This document shows positions 1 through 9,634 of a stretch of DNA of 64,000 nt, in pieces. Under the pieces are notes generated by a model. That model was not told where the DNA came from and searched no databases. It saw only the letters and a list, made by a program, of their open reading frames with translations. The stretch spans positions 39,339,593 to 39,403,592 of the forward strand of contig NC_133655.1 in the NCBI RefSeq assembly GCF_009905375.1. Direction: 5' to 3'. Origin of the DNA: Apium graveolens. Its lineage: Eukaryota > Streptophyta > Magnoliopsida > Apiales > Apiaceae. The position numbers and the translations under genes are program-made. Within the stretch, counting starts at the first letter, position 1; each line of letters opens with the position of its first letter.

Positions 1-310
1 TTCTCAGTGGCAGCCCAAAGCTCTATTCACATCTTGGTCATTGAATTCTATTCGTTGGCCTCCAATTGTGCATGTCACCACTAGAGAGAGAGTTGTTGTT
101 AACGTCGGTCCTCACTACAGCTGTAGTCCAAAATTAATGCAACACATCTAGATACAGTACTGGATTTGCAGTCAAAGCACCTGCAAGATAGGATTTAGAC
201 AACAGCTTCACAAACCCCTTGAAACTATCAGGAGCTTAGTTTGCATCAATGAAAGCAAGATAGTTGGTTTCTTTCTCTGGGATAGATGCCCTAGCAACAT
301 TTTGGGCCAT
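1..310 (-). pseudogene. Element D: 5' end of Sirevirus-like ORF3 (fragment)
   Basis: On the minus strand the ATG at 310-308 opens a frame starting MAQNVARASIPEKETNYLAF. It meets a TAA after 24 codons but the same frame goes on with a recognisable pattern (KSYLAGALTANPVLYLD, then a second stop, then FWTTAVV), so it is a broken copy. The FW plus hydrophobic pattern and the position downstream of pol match the third ORF of elements C (9635) and A (42824). The protein has no known function; in Sireviruses the ORF after pol is often called envelope-like, but I see no signal peptide or membrane segment here. It is cut by the window edge. Identification rests on position and pattern, not on an alignment score. 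Confidence 0.6.
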
Positions 311-449
311 AGTTTATTGATGAGAATGAATGGGTAAGAAATTTTTTTGAGAAAGGATGAAAAACGAGAGAGAAAACAGTTTTGGATTGAGAGCTAGGTT
401 ACTTTAGATCTCGAAAGCTGTAAGTAAGAGTATGTATCGAGAATTTGGG

Positions 450-457
450 TATTTATA
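450..457 (-). promoter_or_regulatory. Putative internal TATA box for ORF3 of element D
   Basis: Read on the minus strand this is TATAAATA, a consensus plant TATA box, 140 bp before the ORF3 ATG at 310. A CT-rich stretch typical of plant 5' leaders lies between them (about 335-400). The box directly follows the repeat array at 465-950. The sequence is seen directly; promoter function is inferred. Confidence 0.5.
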
Positions 458-464
458 GTAAAAG

Positions 465-950
465 TAGATGACTTGTCGAGAACTCAAAAATAGACATTTG
501 AAGTTGTCTATCGAGAAGTCATTTTGAGAAGTGAAGTACATGTCGAGAAGTCATTTTAAATTACTCTTACAGAGAACTCAAACTTGACTTATCAAAATGT
601 TAAATAAATACCCAGTTTGTCCAAAAATTGGACTGAACTAATTCTAACATTTACTTGAATAAATTCAAAATAAAATTAGAATAAATTTTCAAAAAGTATT
701 TTACCAAAATAATTTATCAATTTAAATTATCTCAGTTCTGAGTTATTGATAAGTCAAGAATTGTACTTGTAGAGATCTCTGTGAATGAACACGATTAGAG
801 AACTCTACAAGGACTTATCGATAAGTCATTTTAAACTTATCGAGAAGTCACTCGAGAAGTAAGTAAATTGACTTATCGAGGACTCACTCGAGAAGTCCTA
901 AAATGACTTGTCGAGAAGTCAATTTATACTTATCGAGAACTCAGTTTTCT
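465..950 (-). repeat. Dispersed palindromic repeats in the pol-ORF3 spacer of element D
   Basis: Two clusters (about 465-600 and 805-950) of a degenerate unit, on the plus strand CTTATCGAGAAGTCA with variants such as cttgtcgagaactca and cttatcgaggactca. The copy at 812-827 is a perfect 16-bp palindrome, GACTTATCGATAAGTC; others are imperfect palindromes. I count about ten copies. They lie between the end of pol and the putative TATA box of ORF3, the same place as the repeat array of element C. Confidence 0.7.
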
Positions 951-1154
951 AAATACTTTTGGTTATTGTAATTCTGCCTTGTGTTAATTTTACATATTAA
1001 GAATATTAATTAATAACTGAGCAGTTTACTTAGAATTTGAAAATTCCAAGTTAATTGTAGTTGAAAAATAAATATACAGAGATTTCTGAAATACTTATAA
1101 TTCATATTTCAGTTAATTTCCAATTTAATCAAATTAATTTTGATTTACTGGAGA

Positions 1155-1308
1155 TTAATTTGCTGCAAAACATTTGCTGATTTCTTGTCTTAGGATGAAG
1201 AGTTTAGATATCCAATTTTCACTTACAAATCTAGTGAAACTTGCTTCATCCAAAGGTTTAGTAAAAATTTCAGCTAATTGTTTTTCTGTTGGTACAAAAA
1301 TGAGCTTA
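1155..1308 (-). pseudogene. Element D: C-terminal end of copia pol (RNase H tail)
   Basis: The minus strand encodes IKLIFVPTEKQLAEIFTKPL followed by DEASFTRFVSEN, the conserved C-terminal signature of Ty1-copia RNase H, and ends at a TAA at 1157-1155. Similarity stops abruptly at about 1308, where the rest of RNase H should begin, so the element is broken there. Its ORF3 start (310) lies about 850 bp downstream, the expected order for a Sirevirus-like element. No complete catalytic domain is present. Confidence 0.75.
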
Positions 1309-1640
1309 ATGCAATATCAGGATACAGGTCTTTGAAGGAAAAAGTTGACACCTTCCATTGGAACTCTTTTTTCAGCCCCCCATCTAGAAAAATCTGTATC
1401 TGTGAGACCAACAGCTCCAGAACTGATTCTGTAAAGCATAATGTAATGTAACATGTAATCGAGGATTTATAACTCAACATGAAAACATAAACAGATAAAC
1501 AATATTAAACTGTGAAGCACATGAACCCTACAGATGAAGACTTCACAGGAACCCTACAGATGAAGACAGGAAAAAACACAAAGAACCAAATAATGTAATT
1601 GTCTCATTAAGTCCTCCAACAGATCATGGGAAAAAGTTTA
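1309..1640. other. Unassigned junction between elements D and C
   Basis: About 330 bp matching neither the pol fragment on its left nor clearly the LTR of C on its right. It includes two near-identical direct copies of GAACCCTACAGATGAAGAC (about 1524-1569). It may be the 5' part of C's LTR, a deletion scar or an unrelated fragment. No convincing coding signal. Confidence 0.35.
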
Positions 1641-2625
1641 TTGTCATGTTCAAGCAGCCATGAAGAATAAGATATCAAGAGACTTTAAGCATCAGTTACA
1701 TGTATTGAATTCTAGTGCTACAGATCAAGGGTTCAGTGAAAGAAGCAATGGATAAATATTAATCTGTATCAACTCAAAAACACAAGACAAATTGAATTAG
1801 GATCCTCTTAATACTAGCTGTTTGTGAACCATGCTAGTGCACTAAACATTAGTATTCAAGAAAGTATTTTGATTCAATTACGGAAGAGAAATGATTGATA
1901 CAGTGAAGAATGGTTTGACAAAGAGCTAAAATATTATAAGTCATAACAGCTCTCTCTATCTAGTCGTCACAGGAGTCCTAGTCACCATAGAACTAGACTA
2001 AGTCTATCTAGTCGCCACAAGAGTACTTGTCGCCACAGGAGTACTTGTCACCACAGAGCTATTACCAAAGATGCACAAGACAACTGTCGCCATAGAACTG
2101 TCGCCACAAAGCTGTCACCACAGAAATGCACAAGAAACTTCGTCGCCACAGAGCTGTCGCCACAGAGCTATCACCACAGAGAAGGCACATGGGATGTTGT
2201 CGCCATAGAGCTCAGTCGCCATAGATGTGTTCACTGATTTGTAATGCAACAAATTTAATGAAATGAGTGGACAAGAATTGGCCACCTTTCCATTGAATTT
2301 GAAAAGACTACAGAAGTAAATTTAATGTATTTTCATTCAGTTAGTTATCTTCCTCAGCAAACACAGAAAGCTTACGAGAGCTCCATTAAAGCTTCACATT
2401 TATTACTCTTGTAAACATACTGTTATGCTGCTGAATTTATTGTAGCTAATCAATAATTTGATTAGATTATAGCAACCTCAAGGTTTATATTAATAAAACA
2501 ATATATTCCTCGAATTGTTTTGTGTTATTTTGATTCCATAATTTTAACGAAGAACTTGAAATGAATCGAAAAAGATTGTAGGTGTCGTATTCAACCCCCC
2601 TTTCTACGATACTTTGGGACTAACA
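1640..2625 (+). mobile_element. Element C 5' LTR (3' boundary firm, 5' boundary uncertain)
   Basis: The right end is well defined: ...GGGACTAACA at 2625, two bases before a primer binding site. The preceding segment with a run of Cs (tattcaacccccctttc) is typical of Sirevirus-type LTR ends; element A has the equivalent inverted at about 24450. The LTR contains the GTCGCCACAGAG array (1962-2230). I could not find a clean TG start; about 1643 (TGTCATGTTC) is one possibility and the LTR may reach to 1309. No 3' LTR of C is present, so it cannot be settled by comparison here. Confidence 0.55.
1962..2230 (+). repeat. GTCGCCACAGAG repeat array in the LTR of element C
   Basis: About 13 copies of a 12-13 bp motif GTCGCCACAGAGC and variants (gtcaccacagag, gtcgccatagaa, gtcgtcacagga), irregularly spaced by about 3-40 bp. 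The same motif forms the array at 8917-9190 in the pol-ORF3 spacer of the same element. Position in the upstream half of the LTR suits an enhancer-like U3 block; that role is inferred. Confidence 0.75.
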
Positions 2626-2627
2626 AT

Positions 2628-2640
2628 TGGTATCAGAGCT
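2628..2640 (+). promoter_or_regulatory. Primer binding site of element C
   Basis: TGGTATCAGAGCT, complementary to the 3' end of plant initiator-Met tRNA, two bases after the LTR end CA. It fixes the LTR right boundary at 2625. The same site occurs in G1 and G2. Confidence 0.85.
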
Positions 2641-2768
2641 TGTTGATTGACATACAAATCAAGATCCGGAGAAAGAAAGAAGTTCTTGAAAAATTCTTGA
2701 ATTTTTTAATTTTCAAAAATTCTCATTTCTTGAAATTTTTGAACTTTAAATAATTTAATTCCGCCAAG

Positions 2769-5264
2769 ATGATGAACAACCAAAGAATTGGAAGTATAAA
2801 GGTTCTCCCATTCGATAGAGATAATTATAACCTATGGAAGAAAAAGATGATGCTGTTTATGAAAGCTTCGAATCCACTTTACATTAGGATATTACTGAAT
2901 GGACCTTACGTTTCGATGGAAGTAGTTGCTGAATCCACAACCACAGCTGGTGTAAGAATTCCTTCCTCATCCACTACCATGGATCCGTCTAAATATACGG
3001 AAACTGACAAGGAGTTGATAAATCTGGACACAAGCCTTCAACCATAATTGTGGAATCGACCGATAAAGATATGAGTCATCAACTTCTAGGAAGTAACAGT
3101 GCGAAAGATATGTGGGAAACCATTGAGCTTTTAATGGAAGGTAGAAGAAGTCAAAGAAAATAGGATGGATATTCTGACGACTCAGTATGAGGCATTCAAA
3201 CTTTTACCCGGAGAAGCACTGTCTTCATCTTTAAGAGATATACAAGACTATTAAGTAAATTAAAGCTGTAAGGGAAAATTTATCCTACACGAGTGCAACA
3301 GGAAGTTTATGCTAACGCTCCCAGTTCACCTGGAACAAAAGAACACATCAATCAGAGAAAGAGCATTTTATCACTATGTCTCTAGATGTGATCTATGGAA
3401 AGCTGAGAATACATGAGCTGGAGCAAGAGCAGAGAGCTATTATCTATGGACCTGGTTCTCTTGATAGTAAGAGTACGACACTTGCAAAAACCAATGCACT
3501 TGTAGTTCGTGAACCTGAAGCTCAAGAAAATAAGGTTGCACCTCCTCAACAATCAAAGAAATTGTCGTAGCTGAAATTGCTCATGGTGATCCAGAGGATG
3601 AAAGTGCGTTTATACTCAAGAAGAACTTGAACAGTTGGAGGACAAATCTATGGCCTACATGGCTGCAAAATTTAGTCATGTTAGATTCAGACGAAAGCCC
3701 AATTATAAACCAAGGGGTTCATCAGGGAGATTTCAGAAAGGAAGCTACTCATCAGGGTCAAGTTCTAGAGGAGGCTAAGTCAAGCTAGATAGACAAGAGC
3801 AAAACAAGATGCTACAACTGCAATGAGTTAGGGCACTTTGCATCTGATTGCAAAAACCCAAGGAAGCAAAGTCAAATGATTCTTATGAAAAGAAGAAACT
3901 TATGAAGATCTGAAAAGGAAGAATGAAACTGAAATAGAAGCTGAATGCTTATTTGGTAAAGGAAAAGGGAAGAGCGTACATTGCTGAAGGAAAAAGCTGG
4001 GATGATACTAGTTCGGATGAAGAGAAGAGTATGTAAATCTGGCTCTTATGGCAGACTCTGCAGAGGAATCACCGCAATCATCTCAGGTCCTGAACTTACC
4101 ACTATAGATATGTCTGTATCTGAATACAAATCTACTGTGCATGAACTTACTGTAGAATTGTATAATGTTCATACTAGCATGCTTGCATATAAAATGGAAA
4201 ATGATAAGTTAGTTCTTAAATCTGAGAGTTTAACCTCTAGAAATGAAGAACTAGAATTGCTGGTAGTTGGACTAGAAGACCTTAAGCAAAAGAATGAATA
4301 TCTAGAGAATAAGGTTAAGTGCAATGCAGACATAGAAGCCATTCTTAGAACCCAAATTGCTGGCCTAGAGAAGAAGTTACAGGCGTTTAAGAATGCAGCT
4401 TTGACTCAGAAGGAGAGATTAGATAGTCAAAGATTTAAATCTAAGACTTCAATAGGACTTGACTATTTAACTGAACAGTAAGAAACATAGTGGTACATCT
4501 GAGATAAACATGTTTGTCTCAGAAAAGGTTCCATATGTATTAAGGATGTTGTATCTCCTTTATTCACTGAGTCTGTTTTAGAACCTTTGGATGAAGTAAG
4601 TTTGCTAATAAATGAGGAATTGATTGCTGAAGATAGAGAGAAGGTAGAGGAATCCCCTAAGACTCCTAAGGTTCCAGCTAGTAAAGCTAAATTCAAGCTG
4701 ACCCAGGTAATAAGTGGATAGTAAGGAACCTCACATCTAAGAAACCAAATCCAATAGTTAACTCTAAGACTAGTGGGGTGCTAAGGTTAAGACTAAGAAG
4801 AACAAAATGAAAGGTAGGTGTAAATAAGAAATCTGATTTTGCATCTTCCTCATCTGCATCTAGGAAGTTATGTAATAATTGCAATTCTGTTGCACACCTT
4901 ACACATGCATGCACTAAAGCTAAAGTAGAATCTATTGCATCTTCCAGTATGCCTGTCATGCCTAGCTTTCATGAACCTGTGGTAGTTGGATGTATGACAT
5001 GTGCATTTGTTACCATGTCTGAATATTTTAAAGCTTTTCATGCAACTACTAGCACTTGCACTGACACTAAGACAAGCATGTAATGGCACACAGGCTAAGA
5101 CTGTAGTACCTCCTGTCTCTAAGTCTAACATCTCTGATAAGACTATAACTGAGAAGGAGTCGGTCAAAGTGAAAGTTAAGCCTGTTAAGGTTTCATTTGT
5201 TGATACTGTTTCTACTCCTAAACCTTCAGGACCCAAGAAAGCTTGGGTACCAAAGTCTTCTTAA
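2769..5264 (+). pseudogene. gag: Element C: gag (Sirevirus-like, long coiled-coil type), decayed
   Basis: The frame starts MMNNQRIGSIKVLPFDRDNY, the usual N-terminus of plant copia gag (F.G.NY..W pattern), then breaks repeatedly. Recognisable parts in order are the gag core (2769-3570), one CCHC zinc knuckle CYNCNELGHFASDC at about 3810-3855, and a 160-codon frame at 3981-4481 with heptad-like leucine/glutamate/lysine runs (MENDKLVLKSESLTSRNEEL), i.e. a coiled coil. The coding block ends GPKKAWVPKSS with TAA at 5262-5264, just before protease. Long coiled-coil gag C-termini are characteristic of Sireviruses. Many frameshifts and stops make it non-functional. A normal copy would make the particle protein that packages element RNA. 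Confidence 0.8.
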
Positions 5265-8200
5265 TCAATCTGTGTTTGCAGGGTAAGGTGAGAAAGGAAA
5301 AGATCATGTGGATTCTGGACAGTGGGTGTTCTAGGCACATGACAGAGAAAGTCCCTGCTCACAGGTGTGGTTGAGAAGTTGGCCTATATTACCTTTGGAG
5401 ATGACAACAAAGGATTTACTAAGGGATATGCAATTTGAAAATTGGCAATGTCATCATTGAAAACATCTCTCTTGTGGAAGGATTAAAGCATAATCTTCTG
5501 AGCATAAGTCAGTTTTGTGACAGGGGATACAATGTTGATTTCAGAACAGAAAGATGTTTGATCTCTCACAGGAAAGATGAGAAGCTTGCTTTACAGGGGT
5601 AAGGAAAGGTAATCTGTACGTAGCTGACTTGAAGTCTACTGTGATGGAGTAAGCAGATGTTTCTACAGCAAAGCTTCATGAACTAAGTTGGCTATGGCAC
5701 AAGAAGCTCTACTTGAACTTCAAGACAATGAACTCTCTGATCAAGAGAGAACTAGTGAGAGGACTACCACAGATGGAATTCTGTCAAGAAGGACTCTATG
5801 AAGCATGTGAAAAAGGGAAATCAAAGAAAGCATCACACAGAAGCAAGGAAATGACAAGTATAACTGAACCTCTTCAGTTGATTCACATGGATTTATTTGG
5901 TCCAGTGAACGTATTGTCACTATCAAGGAAAAGATATGCTTTAGTGATGGTCGATGATTTTCCAAACACATGGGTGTTGTTTTTACAATCCAAGGATGAA
6001 GCACCTCAGCTGATAGTGGATCATATAAAGAAGATTGAGTTGGAAGCGAAACTACCTGTTAGAAAGATCAGATCAGATAATGGGACAAATTCAAGAATGC
6101 ATTTCTAAATGAATTTTGTACGAGAAAGGTATTTCGAGACAGTATTCAGCTCCAAGGACTCCACAACAAAAGGGGTAGTAGAAAGGAAGAATCGTACCTT
6201 GGTTGAAGCAGCAAGGACTATGCTAAGTGAATCAAGACTTCCTACCTACTTCTGGGCTGAAGCTGTCAACAACATGTTACACTCAAAATCATACCCTGAT
6301 TAATAAAGATCATGACAAGACTCCTTATGAGATAATGGCTGACAAGAAACCAACACTGAAATACTTTCATGTGTTTGGTGCTAAATGCTTTGCTGAAGGA
6401 AGGAAATGAACATCTAGGAAAGTTTGATGCTAAAGCAGAAGAAGGCATATTCTTGGCTATTCTCTGGAATCTAAAGCTTACAGGGTTTATATGATTGCTG
6501 ATCAGAAGGTGATTGAAAGCCTTAATGTAACATTGACGACACCAAATTGGCAAGCCTGCAGAGAAAAGGATTCTGAATCTCTGGAATTTGAAAATCTATC
6601 AGATGATCCTTTGGATATAATAGAACCTGAGATTCTAGACTGTGCCTGTAGTACATGGCAATGCTGATTCAGGATCAATGGTGATAATGGTGGAAACAAT
6701 GATCATGATAATCATTCAGGAACCCCATCAAGAACCACTACAAACATATCAGAATCATCAGTCATGGTGACAACAACTCAGGGGGAGCAGGAAGAGGATC
6801 TACAGTTCACACTCACATCAGACTGAACAAGGGGAAACATCAAGATCATATCTGCCTCGTCAAAGAGTTTGGAACAGAGACCATCCCTTTGAATTGATCA
6901 TTGGTGATCCTGACCAGGAGTAAGAACTAGACATGCCACTCAGAATGAATGTCACTTTTCAGGGTTTCTGTCAAATGGAACCTAAGAAAGTGGATGAGGC
7001 ACTGGAAGATCCAGATTGGGTTATTGCTATAAGAAGAAACTCAATCAGTTTGAGAGGCAGAAGGTATGGAAGCTGGTACCCCGACCAAAGGACAAGTCAG
7101 TGATAGGCACTAAATGGGTATTCAGAAACAAGCTAGATGAAGATGGCATTGTAACGAGAAAAGCCAGACTGGTAGCTAAAGGTTACTCTCAAGAAGAGGT
7201 ATAGATTATGATGAAACCTATGCACCAGTGGCTAGACTTGAGGCAATCAGGATGTTTCTGGCATTCGCAGCACATTCAGAATTAAAGTTTATCAAATGGA
7301 CGTGAAGAGTGCATTCCTGAATGGGGAGCTAGAAGAAGAAGTGTATGTGGAACAACCACCATTTTGAAGATCCAAATCTGGCTGATTTTGTATACTTTAT
7401 TCAAAGCTCTCTATGGTCTTAAGCAAGCTCCAAGGACATGGTATGACACTCTCTCTGAGTTTTTACTTGAAATGGTTTTACTAGAGGTGTCATAGATAAA
7501 ACTTGTTTCATAAATGCATAAATCTGATATGATATTAGTTCAAGTATATGTTGACGATATTATATTTGGTTCTACTAATGATGATCTTTGCAAGAGATTC
7601 TCTAAGCTAATGCAGAGTAAGTACGCGATGAGCATGATGGGAGAGTTGAACTACTTTCTTGGTTTACAAGTGAGTCAAAGGAAAGATGGCATATTCATTT
7701 GTCAATCCAAGTATATCAGAGAACTTCTCAAGAAGTATAATCTGGAAGATTCAACTCCAGCAAAGACTCCCATGCCAACAGCCTCCAAGCTTGATCAGGA
7801 CAAAACTGGTAAGAAAGTTGACATAACAAGCTAGAGGTATGATAGGCTCATTACTTTATCTCACACAAGTAGACCAGATATTATGTTTGCAACATGCTTA
7901 TGTGCTAGATTTCAATCTGAACCAAAAGAATCTCATCTTATAGCTGTTAAAAGAATATTTAGGTACCTTAAGGGAACTCCAAATCTTGGAATTTGGTACC
8001 CTAAAGGTACAGGTTTTGACCTAGTTGGCTATACAGATTCAGATTTTGCAGGTTGTAAGATTGACCGGAAAAGTACATCAGGAAGCTGTAGTTTCAAGAA
8101 GATTGGTATCCTGGCACAACAAGAAGCACACTCAGTATCCACATCAACTGCTGAAGCTGAATACATAGCTGTTGGGAGCTGTTGTGCTCAAATCTTGTGG

Positions 8201-8479
8201 ATGAGGAACCAACTCCGGGATTATGGTCTGTTGGTGTCAAAGATCAATATTCTGTGACAATACAAGTGCAATAGCAATCTCAAACAATCCAGTTCAGCAC
8301 TCAAGAACAAAGCACATTGATATCAGGTATCACTTTATCAGAGACATGTCACAAATGGCACTGTGGAGTTACACTTTGTACCCATAGAGATCAAATTACA
8401 GACATCTTCACCAAACCACTTGATGAAACATTTCTCTAAGTTGGTTAGTGAACTTGGGATGTTAAATATTTCTAATTAA
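5265..8479 (+). pseudogene. pol: Element C: copia pol (PR-IN-RT-RH), decayed
   Basis: Domain order is Ty1-copia (integrase before RT). Protease shows WILDSGCSRHM at about 5311. The GAG-pre-integrase/integrase block runs about 5690-6303 with HMDLFGPVN and RSDNGT; the DDE glutamate region is damaged near 6150. RT begins near 7016 (KSVIGTKWVFRNK) with the catalytic YVDD at 7547-7558. RNase H covers about 7883-8479 (YTDSDFAGCKIDRKSTSG and STAEAEYIA) and ends GMLNISN at TAA 8477-8479. At least eight frameshifts or stops split the reading frame. An intact copy would process gag, copy RNA to DNA and integrate it. Spacer and ORF3 follow downstream. Confidence 0.88.
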
Positions 8480-8916
8480 TTTTAGAAGTCAATAACTGCA
8501 ATTTATCTGGTTAAATTCACTTGTTGTTTAATTTATATCTTAAGGACATCTGAATTTACATGCCATTGATTATTTCTCGTAATTCAATCATTTATGTGCT
8601 TGTATACTATTTAATATATATATGTTTGAGACATTCATATTGATAAACTAATTTAATTTAATTTCAGGGACTTTAAGTAATTAATTAAAGGGGTTCATTG
8701 AAATTAATATTAATATTGCAGCATAATTATTTTTCAAAAATTATAGTGTTATCAATAAAATGAATATTTGTAAAAATAGTGAAATATAATTATGATTTAT
8801 TATTTGTTTTAAACATTCTTTTCATTGAAAATATTTTTTAAAGGGGTGTTTAAAATAAATTTCAGGCTGGGTCGCAAGAGAGAAAGACTTAGAAAATTTT
8901 CTATGTAAAATCCCTC
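8480..8916 (+). other. Element C: AT-rich start of pol-ORF3 spacer
   Basis: Non-coding, very AT-rich sequence between the pol stop and the repeat array. No further feature seen. Confidence 0.6.
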
Positions 8917-9190
8917 GTGTCGCCACAGAGAGTTTGTACTTGGAATATTTTCTAAGTGTGACTCTCCTGTGTCACCACAGAGAGTTTGTACTTGGAAAAT
9001 TTCTAAGTCTGACTCTCCTGTGTCGCCACAGAGAGTTTGTACTTAGAATATTTCTAAGTGTGACTCTCCTGTGTCGCCACAGACTGTGTTGCCACAGAGA
9101 GTTTATACTTAGACTATTTCTAAGTGTGACTTTCCTGTGTCACCACAGAGACACCACAGTGCTCTGTGGTTGCCACAGAGAGATGTCGCC
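8917..9190 (+). repeat. 51-52 bp tandem array carrying GTCGCCACAGAG in the pol-ORF3 spacer of C
   Basis: Motif copies begin at 8919, 8971, 9022, 9073, 9088 and 9139, then degenerate copies to 9190, giving a main period of 51-52 bp. Each unit holds GTCGCCACAGAG, a segment like GTTTGTACTTGG, and CTAAGTGTGACTCTCCTGT. The 12-bp core is the one repeated in the LTR of this element (1962-2230). An open frame through the array (8934-9341) is a by-product of its periodicity, not a gene. Confidence 0.85.
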
Positions 9191-9233
9191 ACACAACACT
9201 TGGTGCGTGTGTCTTTGTTATTTGAGCTGCATG

Positions 9234-9241
9234 TATATATA
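9234..9241 (+). promoter_or_regulatory. Putative internal TATA box upstream of ORF3 in element C
   Basis: TATATATA, 45 bp after the end of the repeat array and about 395 bp before the ORF3 ATG at 9635. Elements D and A have TATA-like boxes in the corresponding place. In this AT-rich context one box alone is weak evidence; the shared position is the argument. Confidence 0.35.
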
Positions 9242-9634
9242 CATACACTGCATTTTTTTATACACACAGCATCATAAATCGCAGGGGAATAGAAATTTAA
9301 TTTTGATCAAATCAGTAACAGAACTCTGCCAAATTTTATAATTTTTATAGATTCTGAAAGCCCATAACCTAAGGATCATTTTAAGACCAGTTTCAACAAA
9401 TTCCACCGGCTATTTATTGAAATCGACTTGCACTTGATTTTGTGTGTTTAATGTTTTGTTTAGCTAGTTAACTAATTAATTTAATTTTAACCTAATTTTA
9501 ATTTAAGGCCTTGTTTGGTTAATCTTTTAAAAAAAGGGCGTGTTATTAAAGAGTGGTCAATTTATCTCATCTAATAATTCGAAGGGCACAATTAAATTTG
9601 TTTTAAGTCTAAATTTTATTCTCATTTTAATTAA

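Noticed and set aside
1274..1480. Minus-strand 68-codon frame
   Set aside because: Crosses the D break point in a frame other than that of pol; no domain.
4463..5236. Minus-strand frames over the gag region of element C
   Set aside because: Shadows of the decayed plus-strand gag.
8917..9190. Regular repeats resembling a CRISPR array
   Set aside because: The units are contiguous tandem repeats with diverged copies and similar 'spacers', inside a plant retrotransposon.
8934..9341. Open frame of 135 codons with repeated CHHREFVL/CRHREFVL units
   Set aside because: It is the translation of the 51-52 bp tandem array in the C spacer. The repeat period near a multiple of three keeps the frame open; there is no domain.
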